Source of the DNA: Candidatus Poribacteria bacterium
Lineage (GTDB): Bacteria; Poribacteria; WGA-4E; JAJDTR01
DNA length: 64,000 bases
Assembly (NCBI GenBank): GCA_022827055.1
Contig: JAJDTR010000046.1
Span: 16,646 to 80,645, forward strand
Reading direction: 5' to 3'
Shown here: one piece after another, positions 8,781 to 17,533 of the stretch
Layout of the letters: each line of letters starts with the position of its first letter
Position numbering within the stretch: the first letter of the stretch is position 1
Notes under the pieces: model-generated
Databases searched by the model: none
Seen by the model: the letters and a program-made list of their open reading frames with translations, nothing else
Told to the model about the DNA's origin: nothing
Program-made: the position numbers and the translations under genes

Positions 8781-9395
8781 GTGGAACGCGATTACTTCGA
8801 CATAATATATTCGGTTCTCTTTCCAATAACGGCTGGAATCATGGCAATCTTTTTCTTTGGGATTGGGATTAGGGCTATTTTGACGAAGCGTCCCTTCTTG
8901 GTCTCCAATAGATGGTTGCTTTCAATGTTTGTTGTTGTCTTGGTGCCGAGCATTGTATTGTCTTTGAAATCCTTTCCCGGCGAAATCATGAATTGGACGT
9001 CCTCGCTTCTCCTAGTGGTTGTGCTAGTGATGATGTGGTATCAACTCAAGGGCTATGTCGCATACGCCGTCACGGATACATCGTTTCGTGAGGCGCTGGT
9101 CGCGGCCCTCCAAAAACTGCAGATGCCCTACGAAGAGAGTCTTTCCGTGATACGCCTCACATCGGTCAACGCCGACCTGCAAGTCGCTGTCCAATCTTGG
9201 ATGGGAACGGGCACCATCAAGGTCAAACAGCGCGCGCATCGTTCCGTGCTCAAAGAGATTGTCCCTGTCATGAACGAGTATTACCGTACGTCGGCTGTGT
9301 CTACCAATTTTGTCTCCTGTGTCTTCATGGTAGTTGCAGGTGTGATTATGGCGATTCTCGCACTAAAGGACGTCTACTTCATAAGCATCTTCTAA
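8781..9395 (+). CDS. integral membrane protein of unknown function, paralogue 2
   Basis: This 204-residue tandem paralogue of the preceding gene starts at GTG 8781 with the SD AGGAG just upstream, overlapping the previous stop region. The middle domain is nearly identical between the two copies ('RLTSVNADLQVAVQSWMGTG', 'KQRAHRSVLKEIVPVMNEYY'). The membrane segments have diverged more. Keeping both copies with a conserved soluble core and variable helices suggests a hetero-oligomer, which is inference. Function is unknown. Confidence 0.7.
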   Translation: MERDYFDIIYSVLFPITAGIMAIFFFGIGIRAILTKRPFLVSNRWLLSMFVVVLVPSIVLSLKSFPGEIMNWTSSLLLVVVLVMMWYQLKGYVAYAVTDTSFREALVAALQKLQMPYEESLSVIRLTSVNADLQVAVQSWMGTGTIKVKQRAHRSVLKEIVPVMNEYYRTSAVSTNFVSCVFMVVAGVIMAILALKDVYFISIF

Positions 9396-9441
9396 ACGGT
9401 TGATGGCGGCAATTCTTGGCTTTATGATTAGGGGGTAAACA

Positions 9442-9663
9442 ATGCAACAAACCATTGAAGTTACAATCGATGAACAAGGTAACGTGCGATTGCTAGAGCC
9501 AATCCAATTGTCAGAACCACGACGAGCCGTTGTGACGATTCTCACCGATGAGCAGGGTTCTCTCGAAACCGCGTTGCTGAGTGAAGCCGTGCTCGCAGAA
9601 GACTGGAATCGAGCGGTAGAGGATACCGCATGGTCGTACCTACAACATGAGCAGTTGTCTTAG
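9442..9663 (+). CDS. antitoxin-like small protein (swapped-hairpin type), no adjacent toxin
   Basis: This 73-residue protein has an N-terminal beta-hairpin region 'VTIDEQGNVRLLEPIQL' and 'RRAVVTIL', followed by 'LLSEAVLAEDWNRAVEDTAW'. This layout is common in type II antitoxins of the AbrB-like/PemI-associated sort, whose partners are usually MazF/PemK RNases. No such toxin follows; the next gene, 10 bp downstream, encodes a HigA-like protein. SD-like AGGGGG lies upstream of the ATG. It is likely an orphan antitoxin or the remnant of a decayed toxin-antitoxin pair. Confidence 0.65.
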   Translation: MQQTIEVTIDEQGNVRLLEPIQLSEPRRAVVTILTDEQGSLETALLSEAVLAEDWNRAVEDTAWSYLQHEQLS

Positions 9664-9673
9664 CGCCAAGTAG

Positions 9674-10084
9674 ATGATAAAATCAACACAAAGTGATTCT
9701 CATGTGATAACTTTGAATATTAAACCAATCAAAACCGAATCAAACCACGAAGCCGCGTTGCGAGAGATTCAACGGCTTTGGGAAGCGCCTCACGGTTCGC
9801 CAGAGGAGGATAAACTTGATGCACTGGTCACCTTGGTTGAGGCGTACGAACAGGAGCATTACCCCGTACCGCCGCCGGATCCGGTTGAGACTATCCTTCA
9901 CCACATGGAGAGTCAAGATTTGTCTCGTCGAGATCTCGAACCCTACTTGGGTTCCCAATCCTATGTGTCGGAAGTCTTGAATCGGCAACGCGCTTTGACT
10001 CTCGACATGATTCGGAAATTGCACGAGGGACTTGGCATCTCCGCAGATGTTCTGGTTCAACCATACGAGTTGCAAACCGCATGA
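9674..10084 (+). CDS. HigA-like antitoxin, HTH transcriptional regulator (orphan)
   Basis: This 136-residue protein has an N-terminal helical part typical of HigA proteins ('NIKPIKTESNHEAALREIQR', 'DALVTLVEAYEQEHYPVPPP'). An XRE-type HTH follows ('LSRRDLEPYLGSQSYVSEVL', 'RALTLDMIRKLHEGLGI'). HigA neutralises HigB ribosome-dependent RNases and represses its own operon. A HigB gene would normally lie immediately upstream; here that position holds the unrelated antitoxin-like gene, and no toxin-sized frame is seen. An in-frame GTG at 9704 would give the shorter N-terminus usual for the family. It is the last gene of the accessory island before the secreted protein. Confidence 0.8.
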   Translation: MIKSTQSDSHVITLNIKPIKTESNHEAALREIQRLWEAPHGSPEEDKLDALVTLVEAYEQEHYPVPPPDPVETILHHMESQDLSRRDLEPYLGSQSYVSEVLNRQRALTLDMIRKLHEGLGISADVLVQPYELQTA

Positions 10085-10145
10085 TAAACAACATCATTTT
10101 GGCATACACCGACGGAAAAAATCCACGACCCAATATGGACGAATT

Positions 10146-13100
10146 ATGAAATTTGAGAATCTGGATAGACACCCCAACCTCCTCCCGCTGTCGCTGCTAA
10201 TGTCCGCACTTCTTCTCATAGCCAGTCTACCTGCAATGGGGGGCGTAGACTGGAAAGCGCTTGATGTCGGCAATCTAACCTCCGCCGTCTACAACACCGC
10301 GGTCGTCGGTTACCCGACCAGCCCGACCCAGAACCCCTCCGGATGGTGGCCCGCCGGGACGAACGATTCCTACATCTTCGAAGGTGATATCTGGATCGGC
10401 GCCAAGAAGGGCGGAGAGGTTGGCGTCTCCTTCTCCGATGGGCGGCAGTCTGAAATCTGGCCCACCGACGATTCGCCGGAGGTCATTTCAAACAAACCGG
10501 GATTGACGACAAAGGGAACACCAACGGGCCAATCAATCTGGTTCAAATGCACCGACACCAACCCGGAGGCAAACCAGGAATTAATCCTCGGATTAGACAT
10601 CGAGGTCAACGGATTCCAATGGAGTTATGCGCCGCTCTACGACTTCTTCATCTTGGAATACAAAGTTACCAATGTCGGCAGTGACACCTTGGAAGACGTC
10701 TTTATGGCGTTCCGATACGACGTGGATGTCTCCAGCAGTGAAACCGGCACGGCGAACTACTCGGCTGACGACTTTGTAGCACTGGACGAAACGCCCGATG
10801 CCCTCAACCCCGATGCTCACCCGAACCGCTACCTCTCTTACGGGTATTCCAACGCATCGTCAACCGGCTACATCGGTCTACGTGTTTTGGACGCCTACAT
10901 TGGCGATAACCCGCAGGACGCTAACGCCAAGATTCCGTTCGCGGCGCACAAACGGATTACAATCTCTACCGATCCGTCGACCGCCGCCGAGATGTACGCC
11001 TTAATCAGTGTCCCCGGCGTAGATCCACTTCCCGCAAACTACGACGACCAACGTTTCATTCAATCCTATGGTCCCATAGAGTCGCTTGCGCCGGGGCAGG
11101 TATTCAATGTCATCACGGCGGTAGCTATCGGTGAGGGACTCGAAGGGTTGCAAGCATCATCGGACTGGGCGCAGAAACTGTATGACGATGACTACATCGC
11201 GCCAGCCCCGCCGCCGTCGCCGAAAGTTGCGGCGTATCCCGCCGATGGTCAGGTGACGCTCGTATGGGAAAGTGCGGAGGGATGGGTTCACGAAGGAGTC
11301 AACAAAAGCATTGAGGAATATGTGGACATAACCGACCCGGAGAAGGTTTTCGAAGGTTATAGAGTCTACAGACGGGATACTTCGTACGACGAATCTACCG
11401 GCGACCCGGTGCAGGATTGGGTCATGCTGACGGAGTTTGACAAACCCAGTGCGACCGGCAACTTTCTCACGGTGTCACACGTCGGCAAACAGTCGGACGC
11501 CACCATTGCCGCCATAGGCGACGAACCATTTTTTGCCGACTTCTTCAAAAATGCCGTCTACATCATCAAGTTCGATTCTAGCACCACCTATGAGATAATC
11601 AATACAACGCTGTGGGAAGTGATGGCGTATAACCTGCAATTCCCGGCGGATGGCGGCGGGTACGTGGTCATGAATCCCAATACTGGCGAGGTTTATCCCG
11701 ATGGCGAGTATCGTTCCGGAGCGCTTATTTACTTCGGCGGATTGTATGTGCAGATTTCGGATGGCCCCTCGGGGCCTCCTGTCGCCGGTGACATCTTCCG
11801 CATCGTTTCCACCCCTTCACAAGCGCTCGGCGAAGACGCGGGCATAAAGAATTTTTATACCGATGAAGGATTGACGAATGGAATTCAATACACCTACGCC
11901 GTCACCTCATACGATACGGGCAACCCCAAAACCGGGCTAATCGCGATGGAGAGCAGCCAGATTGAGACGATGGTGCACGTCACGCCGCGCGCCAATCCTG
12001 CAGGCTATCGTGACGCTTCCGCCGAGCTGGTGGACAACGCCTTTAACCGTACCCGCAGCGTTACCGTCGAACCGATGGTGCTCGCCCCCAAGAAGGTGAC
12101 GGGACATCAATACAAGGTTGTTTGGTATGGAGCTAAACCCATAGATGCCGCCGCGTATATCACAGGTCCCGGCTATCAACCGCCCGCTTATGAAATCATC
12201 GACATGACTACAGATCAAATCGTAGTGCAGAAACAACCCTTTGGCTGGTACGACCCAACACAGATTGCGGCTGTTGAAGCGCTCTCCCCCATGTTTGATG
12301 GAATCGTCCTGAAGATAAAGGGGGTTGATGTGACCTACGGGCATCCAAACGAAAACCCAATCGAAAGTGTAAAGTTGACCAAGGGCACGGTGACAGGTTG
12401 GAATGTGGACATTCAGTCTCCCGGCGTTGGGGAGAACACCTGGCCAAACATCTGGTGGTCAACCTACTACCGTCCACATACCTATTCGATAACCTTTGTT
12501 GACGATACGCATGCCAAAGTGGTGGACGAAGATACCGGCGAAGATATTCAATTCAACGGCGAGCGTGCAGATGGCTATGCGATTTTCACGGGCACAGGTT
12601 GGGGCGATGAATATAGCCCGGACAACACTCCCGGCTTCTTTCGCATCTTCATACGGGGCGGATACGTTTTCATTAGAGACCCCAACGCTGAAATCTCCGC
12701 CGGAGACGTATTCACTGTTGAAATGGGAGGGATTGGCGCCCCTCAGGACGGCGACGAGTTGGTGCTCAACACCGGCGGCGAAACGCTCATCGCCGATGAC
12801 ATTCGCGCTGACCTGGATCGAATCCGCGTCGTGCCAAACCCCTACTTCGTTACGAACAGAGCAGTGATTTCCGAGGGAACGGACAAAATCTTTTTTACCC
12901 ACCTGCCGCCGAGATGCACGGTGCGAATCTATACCTTGGCTGGCGAGTTGGTGCGAGAAATCGAGCACGAACACACCTCACCCTTCAATGCGGAGGAGCG
13001 TTTGGCGCAAGGTGACAAGGGCGGTACGGAATCCTTCAACCTCCTCAGTTACAACAATCAGGCGCTTGCCAGCGGCGTCTACATCTATCACGTCGAAGCG

Positions 13101-13160
13101 CGTGACGAATCGAATGCCGTCATCGGGAACAAGGTCAGTAGATTTGCCATTATTCGATAG
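10146..13160 (+). CDS. large secreted protein with fibronectin-III-like and C-terminal sorting/FlgD-Ig-like domain
   Basis: I take the ATG at 10146 as start, giving 1004 residues with a signal peptide (hydrophobic 'LPLSLLMSALLLIASLPA', about 13-30). The longer open frame begins inside the upstream higA-like gene. An N-terminal beta-rich region carries repeated 'DIWIGAKKGG'-type segments. A fibronectin-III-like part lies near residue 356 ('PADGQVTLVWE'). The C-terminal 110 residues ('RVVPNPY...VRIYTLAGELVREI...GVYIYHVEA') have the pattern of type IX-type sorting or FlgD-Ig domains. It is probably exported to the cell surface with the PorV/PorQ-like protein encoded next. The specific role is unknown. 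Confidence 0.75.
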   Translation: MKFENLDRHPNLLPLSLLMSALLLIASLPAMGGVDWKALDVGNLTSAVYNTAVVGYPTSPTQNPSGWWPAGTNDSYIFEGDIWIGAKKGGEVGVSFSDGRQSEIWPTDDSPEVISNKPGLTTKGTPTGQSIWFKCTDTNPEANQELILGLDIEVNGFQWSYAPLYDFFILEYKVTNVGSDTLEDVFMAFRYDVDVSSSETGTANYSADDFVALDETPDALNPDAHPNRYLSYGYSNASSTGYIGLRVLDAYIGDNPQDANAKIPFAAHKRITISTDPSTAAEMYALISVPGVDPLPANYDDQRFIQSYGPIESLAPGQVFNVITAVAIGEGLEGLQASSDWAQKLYDDDYIAPAPPPSPKVAAYPADGQVTLVWESAEGWVHEGVNKSIEEYVDITDPEKVFEGYRVYRRDTSYDESTGDPVQDWVMLTEFDKPSATGNFLTVSHVGKQSDATIAAIGDEPFFADFFKNAVYIIKFDSSTTYEIINTTLWEVMAYNLQFPADGGGYVVMNPNTGEVYPDGEYRSGALIYFGGLYVQISDGPSGPPVAGDIFRIVSTPSQALGEDAGIKNFYTDEGLTNGIQYTYAVTSYDTGNPKTGLIAMESSQIETMVHVTPRANPAGYRDASAELVDNAFNRTRSVTVEPMVLAPKKVTGHQYKVVWYGAKPIDAAAYITGPGYQPPAYEIIDMTTDQIVVQKQPFGWYDPTQIAAVEALSPMFDGIVLKIKGVDVTYGHPNENPIESVKLTKGTVTGWNVDIQSPGVGENTWPNIWWSTYYRPHTYSITFVDDTHAKVVDEDTGEDIQFNGERADGYAIFTGTGWGDEYSPDNTPGFFRIFIRGGYVFIRDPNAEISAGDVFTVEMGGIGAPQDGDELVLNTGGETLIADDIRADLDRIRVVPNPYFVTNRAVISEGTDKIFFTHLPPRCTVRIYTLAGELVREIEHEHTSPFNAEERLAQGDKGGTESFNLLSYNNQALASGVYIYHVEARDESNAVIGNKVSRFAIIR

Positions 13161-13412
13161 AAAGTGTTTAGTGGCTAGTGGACAGTGGTTAGTAAATCCC
13201 CTGAAGTCATGAGATGGGCAGTGAATTGTCCACTATGGGTCAGAAAAAGGGCATCTACACGGCGCAGTCCCAAAAATCGGCGAAAAAGATTGTCTAAATT
13301 CGCAGCTATGCTTAGAAATCAATGGACTGAACAGTTACCCTTGCGTTTTGCCTTTGACAGGTAATTGTGCTGTGCACAACTTAAACGCGAAATAAAAGAT
13401 TAGCCTTCACTT

Positions 13413-14495
13413 ATGAAGATAAATTTTAGACACGTTAAGACGCTCTGCACACTCCTATTCACGGCTATTTCCCTATACTCACCGTATACCTATGCCGTGA
13501 CCAACGTGGGAACAAGCGGTGCCCAGTTCCTGAAAATCGGACCGGGCGCCCGTGTGGACAGCTTGGGAGGCGCGTTTGGTGCAGTTGCCGACGACGTTAC
13601 CGCCATCTACTGGAACCCCGCAGGCTTAAGCCAACTATCGCAGACGACCATCTCCGGCACGCATACCGTCTGGCTCGCGGACACGCGATACAACTTTCTT
13701 GCCTTCGCCACGCCGGTCGAAAAAATCGGCACACTCGGCGCAAGCGTGACCTTCCTCTCGGTCCCCGATATGGAAATTACGACGCTGGCAAAACCGGATG
13801 GCACCGGCCTCTGGTTCTCCGCATGGGATGCGGCGGTCTCATTGGCGTACTCCAGACAACTCTACGAGAAAGAGTCCGGCGTAAAACTCTCCTTTGGCAT
13901 TAATGCCAAGTTCATTCAGCAGCAGATACATCGGGAAAGCGCCAAGGGGATGGCGGTTGACGTCGGCACCCTATATCATACAGGGTGGAACAGTCTGCGG
14001 ATCGGGATGTGCTTCTCGAACTTTGGGCCGGAGATGCGCTTCGGCGGACCGGATCTTCAGGCGGGAGCTGAAGAGGCGGGCGATCAACGAACCGCCGACT
14101 ACCGCCCATTCCCGGATACGACGAATCCTACTCGTAAGGTAGAGTTGGATACCGTCGAATTTCCACTGCCATCCAACTTTCGCCTCGGACTCGCGTACGA
14201 TCTAATAGACGACACGAACAATCTCCTCACCGTTGCCATAGATGGCAACCATCCCACCGACAACAGCGAACGCCTGCACTTCGGTCTAGAGTATTGGTAC
14301 AAGAAAACCGCGTCCGTTCGAGGCGGCTACAAGTTGCGTTTGGGGCCCGAATCGGCGAAGGACGAAGAAGGGATTACACTCGGATTCGGAATCAATACCA
14401 ATGTTTCGTCATACGCACTCTCGCTTGATTACGCCTTCGCGAATTTTGGGCATCTGCAACAAGCGCATCGCGTCAGTTTGGGAATGAGATTCTGA
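13413..14495 (+). CDS. PorV/PorQ-family outer membrane beta-barrel protein
   Basis: This 360-residue protein has a signal peptide (1 to about 28). Its start of mature region 'GTSGAQFLKIGPGARVDSLG' and 'GAVADDVTAIYWNPAGLSQL' are hallmarks of the PorV/PorQ (UPF0164-like) FadL-related barrel family. It ends in 'HRVSLGMRF' with a terminal Phe, as outer-membrane barrels do. In type IX secretion PorV carries cargo to the cell surface. Here it follows a putative cargo protein with a sorting-like domain. The gap 13161-13412 upstream contains no gene, only a short direct repeat of 'TTAGTGGCTAGTGGACAGTG' style. Confidence 0.85.
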   Translation: MKINFRHVKTLCTLLFTAISLYSPYTYAVTNVGTSGAQFLKIGPGARVDSLGGAFGAVADDVTAIYWNPAGLSQLSQTTISGTHTVWLADTRYNFLAFATPVEKIGTLGASVTFLSVPDMEITTLAKPDGTGLWFSAWDAAVSLAYSRQLYEKESGVKLSFGINAKFIQQQIHRESAKGMAVDVGTLYHTGWNSLRIGMCFSNFGPEMRFGGPDLQAGAEEAGDQRTADYRPFPDTTNPTRKVELDTVEFPLPSNFRLGLAYDLIDDTNNLLTVAIDGNHPTDNSERLHFGLEYWYKKTASVRGGYKLRLGPESAKDEEGITLGFGINTNVSSYALSLDYAFANFGHLQQAHRVSLGMRF

Positions 14496-14613
14496 AACGT
14501 CGTCGATTCCCCGTTTCCCATAATATTTTTAGCGCTTATGGTAAAATGACAGTCCATCATCCGCTCTGGAGGATTAAGGTAGTAGGGTATGCCGTGAACT
14601 GTCTAACGCGACT

Positions 14614-14691
14614 GGTAGGAGCGATCAACTGAGCGACTAGCGAAGGCGATAGAGATTCCATAGAATTCCCTCTCCAGGTCGTGGCCGCGCC
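14614..14691 (+). repeat. dispersed intergenic repeat (class B, 'GGTAGGAGCGATC')
   Basis: It begins GGTAGGAGCGATCAACTGAG, contains GGCGATAGAGATTCCATAG and ends CCAGGTCGTGGCCGCGCC. Related copies occur at 28289, 29482, 45087, 47400, 58206 and 59777. No coding content. Confidence 0.65.
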
Positions 14692-14701
14692 ACTAAGTCA
14701 T

Positions 14702-14791
14702 TATATTATTAATCACTTATCAAAAACGCCACTTGACGGACAACCATATATTATTAATCACTTATCAAAAACGCCACTTGACGGACAACCA
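14702..14791 (+). repeat. perfect tandem duplication, 2 x 45 bp
   Basis: Positions 14702-14746 and 14747-14791 are identical 45-bp units starting TATATTATTAATCACTTATC and ending GACGGACAACCA. It lies in the gene-free stretch 14496-14960 upstream of the heme locus. It may be recent slippage or a paired regulatory site. Confidence 0.9.
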
Positions 14792-14924
14792 TTGTTTGTT
14801 TTTCTTGCATAAGTCCTACAGATTGTGATATTATACTATCGTATGTGGGTGAAATTTTTCTGTATCCACCGGGAGGGATTAGCGTTATTATGTTAAGCCC
14901 AATTTTAATTAACATGCCTTTTAT

Positions 14925-14943
14925 GATAATGAGACTCAATATC
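14925..14943 (+). promoter_or_regulatory. Fur-box-like operator upstream of heme monooxygenase gene
   Basis: GATAATGAGACTCAATATC matches the classical 19-bp Fur box GATAATGATAATCATTATC at 16 of 19 positions. It lies 17 bp before the ATG of an IsdG-like heme-degrading gene. Iron-dependent repression of the heme locus by a Fur-type regulator is the natural reading. Confidence 0.65.
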
Positions 14944-14960
14944 AATAATGAGGGGTTTCG

Positions 14961-15317
14961 ATGATTACCGTTGCAAACCGAATTTATGTCGCTCCCGAGT
15001 ATGCCGAAGCCTTTGAAGAACGATTCCACAACCGTGCTCGGCTAGTTGATGGAATGCCCGGCTTCGTCTCAAACCAAGTCCTGCGCCCAGTGAATGAAGA
15101 CGATCCCTACATCGTATTCACGCTGTGGGAATCTCGGAAAGATTTCGAGAACTGGGTGGAATCGGACGAATTCCGAAAGGGACACGCGCAATCCGGCACG
15201 CTTCCTCCGGAAGCCTTTACCGGATCAAACAAACTCGAACTTCACGAAGTATTTTCGGATTCAACTCGCCCCGACCTGAAGGAGGAACCGAGCGGCGGGC
15301 CGTTCAATGTTCACTAA
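14961..15317 (+). CDS. IsdG-type heme-degrading monooxygenase (ABM fold)
   Basis: This is a 118-residue dimeric ferredoxin-like ABM-domain protein. It has Asn6 ('ITVANRIYV'), Trp65 ('DFENWVES') and His75 ('FRKGHAQSG'). Their spacing fits the catalytic Asn/Trp/His triad known in IsdG-type heme oxygenases (N7, W67, H77 region). Such enzymes open heme in the cytoplasm and release iron. Length is normal (about 100-120). AGGGG lies upstream of the ATG. A near-consensus Fur box overlaps the promoter region, and the following genes encode heme uptake, so a role in heme-iron use is strongly supported. Confidence 0.85.
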   Translation: MITVANRIYVAPEYAEAFEERFHNRARLVDGMPGFVSNQVLRPVNEDDPYIVFTLWESRKDFENWVESDEFRKGHAQSGTLPPEAFTGSNKLELHEVFSDSTRPDLKEEPSGGPFNVH

Positions 15318-15350
15318 CGCAGCGGGAACATAACGCTGTGTGTTGCTATT

Positions 15351-15369
15351 GAGACTGAGACTCATAATC
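15351..15369 (+). promoter_or_regulatory. second, weaker Fur-box-like site
   Basis: GAGACTGAGACTCATAATC matches the Fur consensus at 14 of 19 positions and contains the palindrome TGAGACT-GAGACTCA in overlap with the bases just upstream. It lies about 195 bp before the heme receptor start and shares the GAGACTCA core with the site at 14925, suggesting a separate iron-regulated promoter for the receptor. Confidence 0.45.
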
Positions 15370-15514
15370 ATAATTAGCCATTAACAGAAAAGACGAACGA
15401 TAGAAAAGGGACAGCTCCCAACGGCCAATTGTTAGCTATTTCCCTATTCTCTATCTACCAATCCACTGGGGCTTTTGTGCGCCCATCGCCTTTTCTGTTC
15501 CTATTAAGATAAGT

Positions 15515-15545
15515 CAATCGCACCGTGATTGTCAAGGCAATCACG
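15515..15545 (+). promoter_or_regulatory. alternative stem-loops in the leader of the heme receptor gene
   Basis: CGTGATTG (15524-15531) and CAATCACG (15538-15545) form a perfect 8-bp stem with a 6-nt loop, ending four to six bases before the SD AAAGGAG. A competing upstream CAATC (15515-15519) can pair with GATTG (15527-15531). The two pairings exclude each other, as in an attenuator or RBS-accessibility switch. Confidence 0.4.
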
Positions 15546-15562
15546 CGGAAAGGAGTGAATCG

Positions 15563-17485
15563 ATGCGGCTACGGGACCGAAGTTTGAGTGCGTTCTTCAT
15601 GTTTGTGCTCCTCAGCGGCGTGGGGATTAGTTTCCCCGAAATCACATCAACAGCTAACGTTTTCGAAATGGACGAAATTGTCATCACCGGCACCAAAACT
15701 AAGCACTTGCTGAAAGACACCCCGGTCATCACCGAGGTCATTACACGAAACGAGATTGAAGCCACGGGTGCGGAGAACATTGGCGAGGCGCTTGAGCATC
15801 ACGTGGGAATCGTCGTTCACCGCGACGCACACGGCGATGGCGTTCAACTCCAAGGTCTCGCCTCCGATTACGTTTTGATCTTGCTTGATGGAGAGCCGCA
15901 GGTCGGTCGAATTGCAGGAAAACTTGACCTGGCGCGTATTCCAATCGAAAACGTCCAACGGATTGAGATTGTCAAAGGCGCATCGTCCGCGCTCTTCGGC
16001 AGTGCCGCCATGGGAGGCATCATCAACGTCATCACCCGCGGTGCCTCATCTCCATTTGCGCTCCAGTTTACGAATAACGTTGAGGAACACAACACAATCG
16101 ATAGCCGTGGAACGGTTGAGATTAAACACGGCAAGTTCAATTCGCTGATGACACTCGCGGCAAATCACCGAAACCCCATCGACTTGGACGAAACAAATCC
16201 TTCGACCACAATCGACGGGTATCAGAATTTTACCCAATCGGTGCGGACAGAATATCAACTTACTCAGCGCGCGAAACTCCTATTTTCGGGACAGTATTTC
16301 GCTCAAGCGCAGGAGGGTGTCAGCGAAAACAGCGGCGTGGTCTTCGACCGCCTCGGTGATATTGACAATTTTAGCGCAACTGTCGGAACGGCATACCGCC
16401 CCGGTTTGGATTCAAAACTGGTGGGCAAAATCTACACCACCCGCTACCGCGATGAATCTAACGTTATTGACCGCGGCACCTCCCTCACCGCTTCCTCGAA
16501 CATCACGATTCAGGACCTTATCAAAGGCGAACTACAGTTTGATACTGCGCTCGGGACGAAAAACCAACTAACCGTTGGTGGGGAGTTAATCTTCGAAAAC
16601 CTCGAATCTCAGCGTATTACCGGCGGCGAAAAGGATGTTACAACCAACTCATTCTTCTTCCAAAACGAATTTCGACCATCCCGGAATCTCGCGCTCGTCG
16701 TTGGCGGTCGACTCGATCACCACTCTGAATTTGGGGCGCACTTCAGTCCAAAGTTGAGCGGATTATATCGCGTAACCAGCGATTTCACCGTCCGCACCTC
16801 GTTCGGTCAAGGCTTCCGTGCCCCCGACTTCAAAGACCTCTATCTCGATTTCAGCAATCCGACCTCCGGCTATCAAGTGCTGGGAAACCCGGCGCTTCAA
16901 CCCGAGTCATCGAACAGTTGGAATCTCGGGCTTGAATACCGGTTCAGATCTGCGTTACTCGGACGGTTGCAGGTTTATCGGAACAATCTGAAAAACCTTA
17001 TCGAAGCGGAGCGCGTGGGGAAAAGCGTGCTCGGCGGGAGCAAATTCCAGTATTTCAACGTTAGCGAGGCGTTCACAGAAGGAATCGAGGTCGAGTTGGC
17101 GACGCGTTCTATCAGAGGTCTCACCGCGGCAGTCGGCTACGCCTATCTCAACGGGAAGGACGAGGAGACTGGTTTAACACTGCTGAATCGTTCGAAACAC
17201 AGCGGCAACCTCAAACTATCCTACGTAAACGAGGAAATTGGCTTCAACCTGAATCTCCAGGGGCGTTATGGGAGCAAGTGGGGCTTCTATGACGATGGCG
17301 ACAAGGTGCTTGAAGATGAAGAGTACGCACCCAGCAACTGGATTTGGAACCTGAGAGGATCAAAGCAAATCCTCACATGGCTCAAAGCCTCGGTCGGCAT
17401 CAATAACATTTTCGATTTCAAGATACCAAGTTTTTACACGTTCGCAGGGCGCTCGTTTTATGGCGGTCTCTCTTTGACCTATTGA
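15563..17485 (+). CDS. TonB-dependent heme receptor (BtuB/CirA-type)
   Basis: This 640-residue outer membrane receptor has a signal peptide, a TonB box ('EMDEIVITGTKTK', about 34-46), a plug (about 47-157: 'VQLQGLASDYVLILLDGEPQ', 'IEIVKGASSALFGSAAMGGI') and a 22-strand-type barrel ending 'GGLSLTY'. AAGGAG lies 5 nt before the ATG. It lacks the N-terminal carboxypeptidase-like domain of the receptor at 2640. Position between an IsdG-like gene and HmuY/HmuTUV-like genes, with a Fur-like site upstream, points to heme as the ligand. The heme-binding histidines were not identified with certainty. Confidence 0.88.
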   Translation: MRLRDRSLSAFFMFVLLSGVGISFPEITSTANVFEMDEIVITGTKTKHLLKDTPVITEVITRNEIEATGAENIGEALEHHVGIVVHRDAHGDGVQLQGLASDYVLILLDGEPQVGRIAGKLDLARIPIENVQRIEIVKGASSALFGSAAMGGIINVITRGASSPFALQFTNNVEEHNTIDSRGTVEIKHGKFNSLMTLAANHRNPIDLDETNPSTTIDGYQNFTQSVRTEYQLTQRAKLLFSGQYFAQAQEGVSENSGVVFDRLGDIDNFSATVGTAYRPGLDSKLVGKIYTTRYRDESNVIDRGTSLTASSNITIQDLIKGELQFDTALGTKNQLTVGGELIFENLESQRITGGEKDVTTNSFFFQNEFRPSRNLALVVGGRLDHHSEFGAHFSPKLSGLYRVTSDFTVRTSFGQGFRAPDFKDLYLDFSNPTSGYQVLGNPALQPESSNSWNLGLEYRFRSALLGRLQVYRNNLKNLIEAERVGKSVLGGSKFQYFNVSEAFTEGIEVELATRSIRGLTAAVGYAYLNGKDEETGLTLLNRSKHSGNLKLSYVNEEIGFNLNLQGRYGSKWGFYDDGDKVLEDEEYAPSNWIWNLRGSKQILTWLKASVGINNIFDFKIPSFYTFAGRSFYGGLSLTY

Positions 17486-17533
17486 ACTGATTCGAAGATG
17501 GACGAGTTGCACAGTTTGAATGTGGGGTGGGAG

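Noticed and set aside
12459..12974. 171-codon minus-strand frame
   Set aside because: It is antisense to the secreted cargo-like protein and shows no start signal or domain.
14754..15029. 91-codon minus-strand frame over the tandem repeat
   Set aside because: It is built from the 45-bp repeat and the antisense of the IsdG gene start; no SD or conserved motif.
15318..15562. cobalamin riboswitch before a BtuB-like receptor
   Set aside because: No B12-box-like sequence is visible; Fur-like site and heme genes give a better explanation.
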